From contig CAZUJF010000003.1 in NCBI GenBank assembly GCA_964619955.1, forward strand, positions 186,001-250,000: 64,000 nt of DNA, written 5' to 3'. Below the pieces are notes generated by a model. It did no database searches. It was not told where the DNA came from and saw only the letters and a list, made by a program, of their open reading frames with translations. Shown one piece after another: positions 1 through 8,514 of this stretch. The translations under genes were made by a program, and so were the position numbers. This DNA comes from JACQFK01 sp964619955. GTDB lineage: Bacteria; Planctomycetota; MHYJ01; JACPRB01. The number at the start of each line of letters is the position of its first letter. Position 1 is the stretch's first letter.

Positions 1-2
1 CC

Positions 3-785
3 ACCTACTGGCCCGACGGGAAGGCGGCGCTGCCGAAGCTCCTCGGCGGCGATGCCGCGCAGCAGATCGAAGCCTTGTGGCTGTATCTGGAGGACGGCAC
101 CCGGGTTCGGAAACCGACCGGCCTGTCGCGGCAGTCGAACGAACTCCGGGTCGGCGATGTCGCCGAGATCTGCCGGGGACGGAGTCCCGCCGGATATCGC
201 GGCATCGGGGTGGGTTATCCGGAGCGGCTCAACCTGGCGTTCGATTCCGAGGAGATGGCGCTGCGGCTGCTTTGGAAAGGCGAATTTGCGAACGTCGACC
301 TGGGCTCCTTCCAGCCGCGAGGCACGGACCGCGTGGCGTTTCCGCAGGGCATCCCGTTCCACCGCCTGAAATCCCTCGAGGACAACTGGCCCTACAAAGG
401 CAAGACCAGCCATGGATTCCCCCAGGACCTGGGATACCAGTTCCGCGGCTATCATCTGGACGCCCTGCGCCGGCCGACCTTCCTCTACCGCTACGGCGAC
501 ATCGCCGTGGAGGATCGCTTTGAGGATCTGCGCGACAAGGAGGGCAAGGCGTACTTCAAACGGACCCTGACCTTCGGAGCGCCCGTAGGACAGGCTGAGT
601 TCCATTTCCGGGCGGCCACGGGAAAGAAGATCACCCGGGATTCCGATCGCTCCTTTCAAGCGGACTCGCTGCGCCTCCGTTGCGATCACCCGGGGATCGT
701 CCGCGAAGGCGACGCCGGCGAGGTCCTGATCCCCCTGACCCTGCCGCAGGGGCGCACGGTGCTGATCGTGGAGTACCAATGGTGA
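3..785 (+). CDS. C-terminal part of a secreted c-type cytochrome-like protein (5' truncated by window edge)
   Basis: The reading frame is open to the left edge, so only the last 260 or so residues are visible. The first residues (TYWPDG, then GGDAAQQIEALWLYL) resemble the final helix of a class I cytochrome c domain as found in PVC-group heme proteins; the CxxCH motif would lie upstream of the window. The remainder is a beta-rich region with no motif I recognise. It overlaps the next gene by 7 bases, and that partner is a sorbosone-dehydrogenase-like propeller, an arrangement common in Planctomycetota. The likely role is electron acceptance by a periplasmic oxidoreductase, which is inferred from context and family resemblance rather than from a visible heme motif. 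Confidence 0.6.
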   Translation, partial: TYWPDGKAALPKLLGGDAAQQIEALWLYLEDGTRVRKPTGLSRQSNELRVGDVAEICRGRSPAGYRGIGVGYPERLNLAFDSEEMALRLLWKGEFANVDLGSFQPRGTDRVAFPQGIPFHRLKSLEDNWPYKGKTSHGFPQDLGYQFRGYHLDALRRPTFLYRYGDIAVEDRFEDLRDKEGKAYFKRTLTFGAPVGQAEFHFRAATGKKITRDSDRSFQADSLRLRCDHPGIVREGDAGEVLIPLTLPQGRTVLIVEYQW

Positions 786-2245
786 TCGCGATATTCCTGG
801 CGGCCTTCCTTGCCCAAGAAGACCTCGGCGCCTCGTGGGGCAGCGCCGAGGAGGAGGCGAAATATTATCCCATCGTCAGGATCCTGATCTCGCCCCAGGT
901 CCCGCTGCGCCCGGGCGGTCTGGAGATCCTGCCGGACGGGCGTCTGGCGGTGGGCACCCGGCGCGGCGACATCTATTTCATCAAGGGCGCGTTCGAAACC
1001 CTGCCGAAACCCGAGTACCAGCTCTTCGCGAGCGGACAGGATGAGATTTTCTCGCTCGCCTGGAAAGACGGGGCGATGACCGCCGTCAGTTTCGGGGAGG
1101 CCACCCGCATCAGCGACGTTGACGGCGACGGCGTCGCCGACCGCTACGACACGCTGAGCAACAACTGGGGCTACGCGGAGGGCCACGAATTCGCCTTCGC
1201 CTCCAAACACGATCCCGAGGGGAATATCTGGGTGGCGCTGGGCCTGAGCGGCTCCTACGAGTCGCACAACCTGTTCCGCGGCTGGGCGGTGAAGGTGACG
1301 CCGTCGGGGAAGATGATCCCGGTCTGCAGCGGCCTGCGGAGCCCGGGGGGCGTGGGCCCGAATGCGGAAGGGGCGATGTTCGTCATCGAGAGCCAGGGGC
1401 CGTGGAACGGCTGCTGCTCGCTGAAGCATCTCAAGGAGGGCGCGTTCCTCGGACATCCCGCCAGTTACAACTGGTACCCCTACGCTCCCGGAGTGAAAGC
1501 GCCCGCGCTCAAGCCCGACAGCAATTCGCGCATGGGCGTGGAGAAGCGGCGGGTGAAGGAACTGGTCCCCCCGGCGATCAAGTTTCCCTATATCAAGATG
1601 GGCCGTTCGATCTCCGGGTTCCGGCTCAACAAGAGCGGCGGAAAATTCGGCCCCTTCGAGAATCAGCTCTTCCTGGGCGACTACACCCTCAGCGTCATCC
1701 TGCGCGCGACGACCGAGCAGATCAACGGGGTCTGGCAGGGGGCCTGTTATCCCTTCCGCGAGGGGCTGGCCACCGGGATCATGAACGTGGAGTTCTCCCC
1801 CAAGGGGCAGCTGATCGCCGGGGGCTTCACCACGAACAGCCAGTGGCCCGTGCGCGGGACGGAGCCCTTCGCCCTGCAGCGCATCGACTGGAACGGCGTC
1901 GTCCCCTTCGAGATCCAGGAGATCAAGATCCTGAAGGACGGCTTCAAGATCCTCTTCACGAAGCCCGTGGACAAACAGATCGCCGCGCGGACCGACGTCT
2001 ATGCGATCAACACCTACACGCACATCTACCACGCGGGCTATGGCAGCCCCGAGGTGGATCAGACGGCCGCGCAGGTGACCCGGGCGGTCCCTGCCGAGGA
2101 CGGGCTTTCGGTCCGCGTGTATCTGGAGAAGATCGTGGAGGACCACATCCACGATTTCAATCTGGCCGGGATCCGCTCGCAGGACGGCGGACGCCTCGTT
2201 CACAACAAGGCTTACTACACGGTCAACGAGATACCGAAGGACTAG
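779..2245 (+). CDS. Secreted PVC-type glucose/sorbosone dehydrogenase-like beta-propeller
   Basis: The product is about 488 residues. A short hydrophobic N-terminus (MVIAIFLAAFLAQ) looks like a signal peptide. Repeats of the type GGLEILPDGRLAVGTRRGDIY and the calcium-binding-like DVDGDGVADRYD fit the six-bladed propellers annotated in this phylum as sorbosone dehydrogenase or L-sorbosone-like proteins. The ATG at 779 overlaps the upstream cytochrome stop by 7 bases, so the two are probably co-translated. The likely job is periplasmic oxidation of a sugar or polyol with electrons passed to the upstream heme protein. The substrate cannot be told from sequence. Family assignment is fairly secure, function is not. 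Confidence 0.75.
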   Translation: MVIAIFLAAFLAQEDLGASWGSAEEEAKYYPIVRILISPQVPLRPGGLEILPDGRLAVGTRRGDIYFIKGAFETLPKPEYQLFASGQDEIFSLAWKDGAMTAVSFGEATRISDVDGDGVADRYDTLSNNWGYAEGHEFAFASKHDPEGNIWVALGLSGSYESHNLFRGWAVKVTPSGKMIPVCSGLRSPGGVGPNAEGAMFVIESQGPWNGCCSLKHLKEGAFLGHPASYNWYPYAPGVKAPALKPDSNSRMGVEKRRVKELVPPAIKFPYIKMGRSISGFRLNKSGGKFGPFENQLFLGDYTLSVILRATTEQINGVWQGACYPFREGLATGIMNVEFSPKGQLIAGGFTTNSQWPVRGTEPFALQRIDWNGVVPFEIQEIKILKDGFKILFTKPVDKQIAARTDVYAINTYTHIYHAGYGSPEVDQTAAQVTRAVPAEDGLSVRVYLEKIVEDHIHDFNLAGIRSQDGGRLVHNKAYYTVNEIPKD

Positions 2246-2252
2246 AATCGCC

Positions 2253-3245
2253 ATGTTGCTTGCTCTTCTGCTCGCAGCGCTCCTGCAGGACGAACCGCAG
2301 TGGCTGAGCTACGCCGGCGGCGAAGGTCCCGGCAAGGGAAGGAAAGTGGTCCTGATCGCCGCGGATCAGGAGTATCGCAGCGAACAATCGATGCCCATGC
2401 TGGCGAAGATCCTCAGCGCCCATCACGGCTTCGACTGCACCGTGCTTTTCGCCGTCAACGAGAAGGGGGAGGTCGACCCCACGATGCCGGTGTATCCCGA
2501 GAAGGGGAAGGAGCTCAAGCCGCACCACATTCCCGGCCTGGAGCAGCTCGCCTCGGCCGACCTCGTCCTCTTCTTCTCCCGCCTGCTGACGCTTCCCATG
2601 AGCGAGCGGGAGCTCATCGTGAAGTACATCGACTCCGGCAAGCCCATCCTCGCGCTCCGCACGGCCAATCACGGCTTTCACGCGGCGTTGCCCTACAAGA
2701 TCAACGGGAAGCAGGTGAACTGGGGCGAGGACGTGCTGGGCGGGAGCTTCCGGGGCCATCACGGACGCTGGCACGCCGACTCCACCCGCGGCTCGATCGT
2801 CCCGGAGCAGAAGGATCACCCGATCCTCCGCGGCGTGAGCGACATCTGGGGGGACTCGGACGTCTACCGCACCTACAAGGAGGGCACGAGCCTGCCGGCG
2901 GGCTGCACCGCCCTGGTCTGGGGCCAGCCCCTCATGGGCCGGAAGCCGGACGATGCGCCGAATCCAAACCTGGAGCCGCTGCCGGTGGCCTGGTTCAAGA
3001 GCTGGCAGACGAGCGACGGCAAGAGCGCCCGCGTCTTCCAGTCCACCATGGGCAGCGGCACGGACCTTCGGAATCCGGGCCTGCGCCGGCTCATCATCAA
3101 CGCGGTCTACTGGGGAATGGGCCTGGAAGCGGCCATCACCCCCGACCGCAGCGTCGACATCGTCGGCGCCTACGAGCCGCTCGAGAGCGGCTTCAACTAC
3201 CCGAAGCTCGGCGTCGTCCCGAAGCCGGTCTCCGCCTACAAGTAG
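2253..3245 (+). CDS. Secreted ThuA-like domain protein
   Basis: This 330-residue protein begins with a short hydrophobic leader (MLLALLLAALLQ) and then a ThuA-like fold related to class I glutamine amidotransferases. Visible hallmarks are KVVLIAADQEYRSEQ near the start, the strand and turn ADLVLFFSRLLTLP, and LRTANHGFH followed by the GGSFRGHHGRW region typical of ThuA proteins of this phylum. It lies 7 bases after the propeller gene and probably shares its transcript. ThuA homologues are linked to disaccharide (trehalose-type) metabolism, but secreted planctomycete copies have no established reaction. It converges on the next gene with a single base between stops. Confidence 0.8.
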   Translation: MLLALLLAALLQDEPQWLSYAGGEGPGKGRKVVLIAADQEYRSEQSMPMLAKILSAHHGFDCTVLFAVNEKGEVDPTMPVYPEKGKELKPHHIPGLEQLASADLVLFFSRLLTLPMSERELIVKYIDSGKPILALRTANHGFHAALPYKINGKQVNWGEDVLGGSFRGHHGRWHADSTRGSIVPEQKDHPILRGVSDIWGDSDVYRTYKEGTSLPAGCTALVWGQPLMGRKPDDAPNPNLEPLPVAWFKSWQTSDGKSARVFQSTMGSGTDLRNPGLRRLIINAVYWGMGLEAAITPDRSVDIVGAYEPLESGFNYPKLGVVPKPVSAYK

Positions 3246-3246
3246 C

Positions 3247-4533
3247 CTATCCCGCCAGTTCGAGTCCGTTCAGCGTCCCGGTGGCCGTCGCGAACTTGTC
3301 CACCTGCAGGCCGAGGCGCTGGAGCAGGGTGGTGTAGAAGTTGCAGAGCGGCGGCGGGTTCTGCGGGTCGAAGGCCAGGTGCGCGCCGTGTTTGAAACCG
3401 CCGCCCGCCAGGAACACCGGCAGGTTCTTGATCGAGTGGCTGCTGCCGTCGCCCAGATTGCTGCCCAGGAAGACCGAGGTCCGGTCGAGCAGCGTGACCC
3501 CGTCCTCCTGCAGCGCGCGGAGCCGCGACAGGAACTCGTTCATGAGCTTCATCAGCCCAGTCTCGACGATCTTCAGCTGCTCCAGCTTGGCCGGGTCCTT
3601 CCCGTGATGGGAGAGGTCGTGGTGGCCGAGCGTCACGCCGGGGATCGGCGGCGCGAACGTGGAGCCCCCCGTCATCATCGTCACCAGCCGCGTCGAATCC
3701 GTCTGCAGCGCGAGCACCGTGAGGTCAAGGAGGTGCTTCGTGCGTCCCAGGAGGTCGGCCCCGTTGGTGATGTCCCTCGGCGGGGCGGCCTCCACCTTCG
3801 GCTTGGGCTTGCGGAACCAGAGTTCGTCCTTGGCGAGACGCTGCTCCAGTTCGCGCACGCTGGTGACGTATTCGTCGAGTTTCTCGCGGTCGTCGTGGCC
3901 GAGTGCGGACTGCAGCGTCTTCGCCTGGCCGCTGACGTCGTCCAGGACGCTGCGCCCGTCGGCGAGCTGCCGTGCGCGGTCCCGGATCTCGTCGGGGGAG
4001 TCCGCCAGGAAGAGCCGCGCGAAGACCTTTGAAGGCAGGTTCTCCGCGGGCACCTGCGCGCCGGTCCGCGTCCAGGACAGGCCGCCGCCTTCGCCGGACA
4101 GCACCAGGCTGCGGAAGCGCGTCCGGTCGCCGATCTGCTCGGCCGCCAGCTGGTCGATCGAGATCGAATTCCGGAATCCGGGCCGTCCCGCGCCGGGCGC
4201 GCCGGTGAGGAAACTCGCCGCGGCCTGGTGCGCGAAGCCCGGGCTCATCCCGGTGTGCGCGAGGCCCGAGACGATCGTGAAGTCCTTCCGGAACTCCTTG
4301 AGGATCTCGAGGTAGGGGGTGGGCGCGTAGTCCCGGCCCGCCTGCGCGGGGAGGAAGTAGGCCGGATGCAGTCCGAGCGGCGCGCAGAGGCAGACCATGC
4401 GGCGGCGCGGCCCCCCTTCGCCAAGGCTTCGGAGGGCAGGCTCGGCCACCCGCGGCCCGGCGAGGGACTCGAGGGGAGGCAGCGCGAGCGCGATGCCGGC
4501 CGCGCGCAGGAAATGCCGACGGGTGAGGCTCAT
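3247..4533 (-). CDS. DUF1552 family exported protein with Tat-like signal
   Basis: The 428-residue product starts with a twin-arginine type leader (LTRRHFLRAAGIALALPP), so folded export is likely. The body matches DUF1552: RRMVCLCAPLGLHPAYFLP, then GHHDLSHHGKDPAKL, and a C-terminal SNLGDGSSHSIKNLPVFLAGG segment with metal-ligand-like His and Asp residues resembling the alkaline-phosphatase/sulfatase superfamily. It lies 10 bases downstream of the DUF1592 cytochrome gene, the standard partner, and is probably the second gene of that operon. The biochemical activity of the family is not established; it is thought to work with its cytochrome partner in the periplasm. Confidence 0.88.
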   Translation of the reverse strand: MSLTRRHFLRAAGIALALPPLESLAGPRVAEPALRSLGEGGPRRRMVCLCAPLGLHPAYFLPAQAGRDYAPTPYLEILKEFRKDFTIVSGLAHTGMSPGFAHQAAASFLTGAPGAGRPGFRNSISIDQLAAEQIGDRTRFRSLVLSGEGGGLSWTRTGAQVPAENLPSKVFARLFLADSPDEIRDRARQLADGRSVLDDVSGQAKTLQSALGHDDREKLDEYVTSVRELEQRLAKDELWFRKPKPKVEAAPPRDITNGADLLGRTKHLLDLTVLALQTDSTRLVTMMTGGSTFAPPIPGVTLGHHDLSHHGKDPAKLEQLKIVETGLMKLMNEFLSRLRALQEDGVTLLDRTSVFLGSNLGDGSSHSIKNLPVFLAGGGFKHGAHLAFDPQNPPPLCNFYTTLLQRLGLQVDKFATATGTLNGLELAG

Positions 4534-4543
4534 GTGATTTTCC

Positions 4544-6922
4544 CTATTTTGTCTGGAACAGGCGGCTCTGGACGATTTCGTGGACCAGGGAGCGCAGGCC
4601 GTACTGTTTGGCGCGGATCGCGCGGACGACGGCGTCGATCTCCGGTGCGTCGGAGCGCGTGGGAACCCCGCCCGTCGCGTACGTCAGCAGCTTTTCCGCC
4701 AGGGCCCGCGCGAGGCCGTCGGGGTCGGCCAGGAGGAGCTGCTTGTACTCGTCGATGTTCTTGAAGGCGCGCCCGTCCAGGAGCGCGTCGGCCGGGTCGA
4801 CCGGCGGGCCCTTCTTGTAGCCCATCCAGCGGCCGTTGATGACGACCGCCTCGCCCTTGCCGATGCTGCGGTAGTGCTCCCGCCAGCCGCCGAGGACGTC
4901 GAAGTTCTCCAGCGCGAAGCCCGGCGGATCGATGCGCACGTGGCAGCCCGCGCATTCGGGCCGCTGCCGGTGTTTCGCCAGCTGTTCGCGGATCGTGGTG
5001 GCACCGCGGATGTCGGGCTCGACGGCCTCGACATCGACCGGCGGCTTCGGCGGCGGCGTGCCCAGGATGCGTTCGAGGACCCAGGTGCCGCGGATGACCG
5101 GCGAGGTGTTCGTGCCGTTCGCCGTCACCTTCAGGATGGCGGCCATGGTCAGGACGCCGCCGCGGTGGCTTCCAGGGGGCAGCGTCACCTTGCGGAACTC
5201 GCGGCCTTCGACGCCCGGGATCCCGTAAAGCCGGGCGAGATGTCCGTCGAGCAGGCTGAAATCCGAGGCGATGAAGCGGGTCAAACTGATGTCGTTCTTG
5301 AGGAGCTCGTCAAAGTAGAGGTAGGGCTCCCGAGCCATGGAGCCCTTGAGATCGTCGTCGTATTCGGGGTAGAGGCCGGGGTCCGGGACCGTGTCGTCGA
5401 TGGCGCGCAGATTGAGCCATTGTCCGGCGAAGTTCTCAGTGAAAGCCTTCGCCTTGGGATCGCGGAGCATCCGTTCGACCTGGCCGCGCAGGGCGTCGGA
5501 CTTCGCGAGTCCCCCCTTGCCGGCGAGGGCGAGCAGTTCGTCGTCGGGCATGCTGCTCCAGAGGAAATAGGAGAGCCGGCTCGCGAGCGCGAAGTCGTCG
5601 AGCTTGCCCGGCCGTTCGCGCAGGAAGAGGAATTCCGGCGAGATCAGGACGGCCTTCAGGCCCGCACGGACGGCGCGCTCGAACGAGTGGCCCTCTTTGA
5701 GCTTGGCCTCGACGCGGGCGAGGAAGGGCCCGACTTCCGCGTCAGCCACGGCGCGGCGGAACGCGCGGGGCAAAAAGGCTTGGAGGATGCGCCGGGCGTC
5801 GGCCACGGGGTTCTGCGAGACGATCTCCACGCGGCCGCGCCGCTGGGGGTCGGGCGCCTGGGCCATCTCGCCGAAGAGACTGCGATGGCCCGCGGGAGGC
5901 CACGCGTCCATCAGCGGCCCTTCGACCTCGATCCATTGCACGGCAAGGCCGGGGCCCTTCCAGGTCTCGACGCCGCCGGCCTTCGAGATGTCGTGCGGAC
6001 GCACGCCCAGGCCGTCCACGGCGAGCCGGAGCGTCTTGCCCGCCTCTAGGCGCTCGACGTGCTCCACGATCGTCGGGGTGTTCTCGGGGACGTCGAAATA
6101 GGCCATGGTGCGGTTGTCGCCGGTGTCGATGAAGCTGCCGTCCTTCAGGTGGAAGGTGACGGGTTTGCCGCCGCTCTGGACGGCATGGCAGGACAGGCGG
6201 AAGCGGTAGCGGCCCGGCAGGGGCGTCCGCAGGGACCAGAGGCAGACCTGGACGTTGGCGGATTCCCAGGAGCAGAAGATGGCGACGCCGTCGTCCAGCG
6301 GGCGATAGACGTCGCCTTTCATCTTGAGGCCCGCATCCTTCTTCAGGTCGAAGCGGCGCTTGACGCCGGCCGGCCGGGGGCCGTTGGCGATGGCCGCATT
6401 CAAGGCCAGGTCGGCCGCGTCGAGGTAGCGCTCCATGAGGAACGAGGAGGAGTGGAGGGCCTCGCCGACGTTGTCGAAGCCGTGCGCCGAGGCGTCCGGA
6501 GGCAGCAGATCCTTCAGGTCGAGATCGCCGACGCCCAAAAGGTCGCGCAGGGTGTTCTGGTACTCCACGCGGTTGAGGCGGCGGAGGACCGTGCGACCCT
6601 CGCGGGCGCGTTTCTCGGCCTCGGCGGCGTCCACGCGGGCGGCGATCCAGGCCAGGACGGGCGCGACCTCATCCGGCTTGGGCTGCGCGTGTTTCTTGGG
6701 GGGCATCTCGCCCTGGCGCATGCGGTCGTGGACCCGGCCCCACTGTTCCCGGACCGCGCGGTCGGCGAACGCGGCGGGCAGGGTGTCGAGCCGGAGCCCC
6801 TTTTTCTTCACCTCGTCGCCGTGGCACTCGGTGCAGTGGGCGCTGAAGAAGTCGCGGACCTTCCGCTCGCCGTCCGCCTGCGTCATCAGGATCCCGGCGA
6901 GCACCGCTAGGCAACTGGTCAT
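4544..6922 (-). CDS. DUF1592/DUF1588/DUF1585 planctomycete cytochrome-domain protein
   Basis: The 792-residue protein carries the usual chain of planctomycete cytochrome domains. After a hydrophobic N-terminus comes a heme motif CTECH near residue 30 (PSCyt1-like). A DUF1587 segment with LRRLNRVEYQNTLRDLLG and a carbohydrate-binding-like middle region follow. The protein then runs through DUF1592 (RLSYFLWSSMPDDELL), DUF1588 with a second heme-like CAGCH before IDPPGFALENFD, and a DUF1585 tail. It is first in a two-gene - strand operon with the DUF1552 gene 10 bases downstream. The role is probably periplasmic oxidative breakdown of a large substrate, which is family-level inference only. Confidence 0.9.
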   Translation of the reverse strand: MTSCLAVLAGILMTQADGERKVRDFFSAHCTECHGDEVKKKGLRLDTLPAAFADRAVREQWGRVHDRMRQGEMPPKKHAQPKPDEVAPVLAWIAARVDAAEAEKRAREGRTVLRRLNRVEYQNTLRDLLGVGDLDLKDLLPPDASAHGFDNVGEALHSSSFLMERYLDAADLALNAAIANGPRPAGVKRRFDLKKDAGLKMKGDVYRPLDDGVAIFCSWESANVQVCLWSLRTPLPGRYRFRLSCHAVQSGGKPVTFHLKDGSFIDTGDNRTMAYFDVPENTPTIVEHVERLEAGKTLRLAVDGLGVRPHDISKAGGVETWKGPGLAVQWIEVEGPLMDAWPPAGHRSLFGEMAQAPDPQRRGRVEIVSQNPVADARRILQAFLPRAFRRAVADAEVGPFLARVEAKLKEGHSFERAVRAGLKAVLISPEFLFLRERPGKLDDFALASRLSYFLWSSMPDDELLALAGKGGLAKSDALRGQVERMLRDPKAKAFTENFAGQWLNLRAIDDTVPDPGLYPEYDDDLKGSMAREPYLYFDELLKNDISLTRFIASDFSLLDGHLARLYGIPGVEGREFRKVTLPPGSHRGGVLTMAAILKVTANGTNTSPVIRGTWVLERILGTPPPKPPVDVEAVEPDIRGATTIREQLAKHRQRPECAGCHVRIDPPGFALENFDVLGGWREHYRSIGKGEAVVINGRWMGYKKGPPVDPADALLDGRAFKNIDEYKQLLLADPDGLARALAEKLLTYATGGVPTRSDAPEIDAVVRAIRAKQYGLRSLVHEIVQSRLFQTK

Positions 6923-7045
6923 ACCAGTACTACGTTCCCGGGGCGGCGAAAATGTCGTCCGCCGGGCTATTTGATGTATTCGGGGAACCAGGCCTTCGCG
7001 CCCTGCGGACCGCCGCGGATCCTCTCGATCGACTTCCGCGAGGGA

Positions 7046-8500
7046 TCAGGCCAGCAGTTCGCGGATGATCTTCGCCGGCTCGACGCCGGTGAGCCGCGCA
7101 TCCAGGCCCTGCCAGCGCACGGCCAGCTTCTGGTGGTCGAAGCCGAGCTGCTGCAGCACGGTCGCGTGGAAGTCCGGCATCTTGACCGGGTCCTTGACGA
7201 TGTTGTAGCTGAAGTCGTCGGTCTCCCCGTAGATCGTGCCGCCCTTGAAGCCGCCGCCCGCGCACCACCAGGTGAAGCAGCGGGGGTGGTGGTCGCGGCC
7301 GTAGTTCTCGCGCGAGAGCCCGCCCTGGGAGTACACGGTGCGGCCGAACTCGCCGCCCCAGAGGATGATCGTGTCGTCGAGCATGCCGCGCTGCTTGAGG
7401 TCCTGGATCAGGCCGTAACAGGCCTGGTCCACGTCCTTGCACTGCGAGGCCATGCGGCCCGTGAGGTTGCCGTGGTGGTCCCAGTTGTTGTGGTAGATCT
7501 GGACGAAGCGGACGCCGCGCTCGACGAGGCGGCGGGCGAGCAGGACGCTGTTGGCGAACGTGCCGGGCTTCTTCGCGTCGTCGCCGTAGAGCTTGTAGGT
7601 GTGATCCGGCTCCTTCTCGATGGCGGTGAGCTCCGGGACGCTCGACTGCATGCGGTACGCCATCTCGTACTGGCTGATGCGCGTGTTCGTCTCGGGGTCG
7701 CCGATCTCGCGGAGGGTGTGCTGGTTGAGCTCCTTGAGGCCGTCGAGGGTGGCGCGACGGACGTTTTCCGGGACGCCCGGCGGATTGTTGATGAAGAGGA
7801 TGGGATCGCCCTTGCTGCGGAACGAAACGCCCGCGTGCTCGCCCGAGAGGAAGCCCGAGGACCAGAGCCGCGCGGAGATCGCCTGCTCCTGGTCGCGGTT
7901 GGAGGGCGTGGCGACGAGGACGACGAACGTCGGCAGGTTGCTGTTGAGCGAGCCCAGCCCGTAGGACATCCACGACCCGAGGCAGGGGCGGCCGGTGACC
8001 TGGTTGCCCGTCTGGATGTAGCAGATGGCGGGCTCGTGGTTGATGGCCTCCGTGGACATGGACTTGATGAAGCAGACGTCGTCGGCGGTCTTGCTGAGCC
8101 AGGGCATCAGCTCCGTGATCGTCATGCCGCACTGGCCCGCGCGGTTGAAGCGGTACTTCGAGGGCGCGATGGGAAAGCGGGCCTGCCCGGAGGTCATGGT
8201 GGTGAGGCGCTGCCCGAGGCGGATGGATTCGGGCAGGTCCTTGTCGTAGAGCGCCTGCATCTGCGGCTTGTAGTCGAAGAGGTCCATCTGGGAGGGGCCG
8301 CCGACCATGTGCAGGTAGATGATGTGTTTCGCCTTCGGGCGGAAGTGCGGGCACGGCAGGCCGCCCCGGGTTTCGTCGGCGCGCAGGCCCGGGGTTTCGC
8401 CGAGCAGCGAGGCGAGCGCGGCGGTGCCGAGCGCGTTCTTCCCGAAGGACAGGAAGTGGCGGCGGGACACGGCGCGGCGCAGGGGGTCGATGAGATCCAT
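7046..8500 (-). CDS. DUF1501 family exported protein
   Basis: The product is 484 residues with a Tat-like leader (SRRHFLSFGKNALGTAALASLL). It is a DUF1501 protein of the alkaline-phosphatase-like superfamily: HMVGGPSQMDLFDYKP near the N-terminus, IYHNNWDHHGNL in the middle and LWGGEFGRT with DHHPRCFTWWCAGGG toward the end supply the conserved metal-ligand-like residues. The ATG at 8500 follows GGGAGA by 6 bases. An alternative ATG at 8518 overlaps the upstream stop as ATGA, so translation is coupled to the DUF1549/1553 gene. The pair is a standard planctomycete two-gene unit; its substrate is unknown, with polysaccharide breakdown often proposed. Confidence 0.9.
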   Translation of the reverse strand: MDLIDPLRRAVSRRHFLSFGKNALGTAALASLLGETPGLRADETRGGLPCPHFRPKAKHIIYLHMVGGPSQMDLFDYKPQMQALYDKDLPESIRLGQRLTTMTSGQARFPIAPSKYRFNRAGQCGMTITELMPWLSKTADDVCFIKSMSTEAINHEPAICYIQTGNQVTGRPCLGSWMSYGLGSLNSNLPTFVVLVATPSNRDQEQAISARLWSSGFLSGEHAGVSFRSKGDPILFINNPPGVPENVRRATLDGLKELNQHTLREIGDPETNTRISQYEMAYRMQSSVPELTAIEKEPDHTYKLYGDDAKKPGTFANSVLLARRLVERGVRFVQIYHNNWDHHGNLTGRMASQCKDVDQACYGLIQDLKQRGMLDDTIILWGGEFGRTVYSQGGLSRENYGRDHHPRCFTWWCAGGGFKGGTIYGETDDFSYNIVKDPVKMPDFHATVLQQLGFDHQKLAVRWQGLDARLTGVEPAKIIRELLA

Positions 8501-8514
8501 GTGTTCTCCCGTGC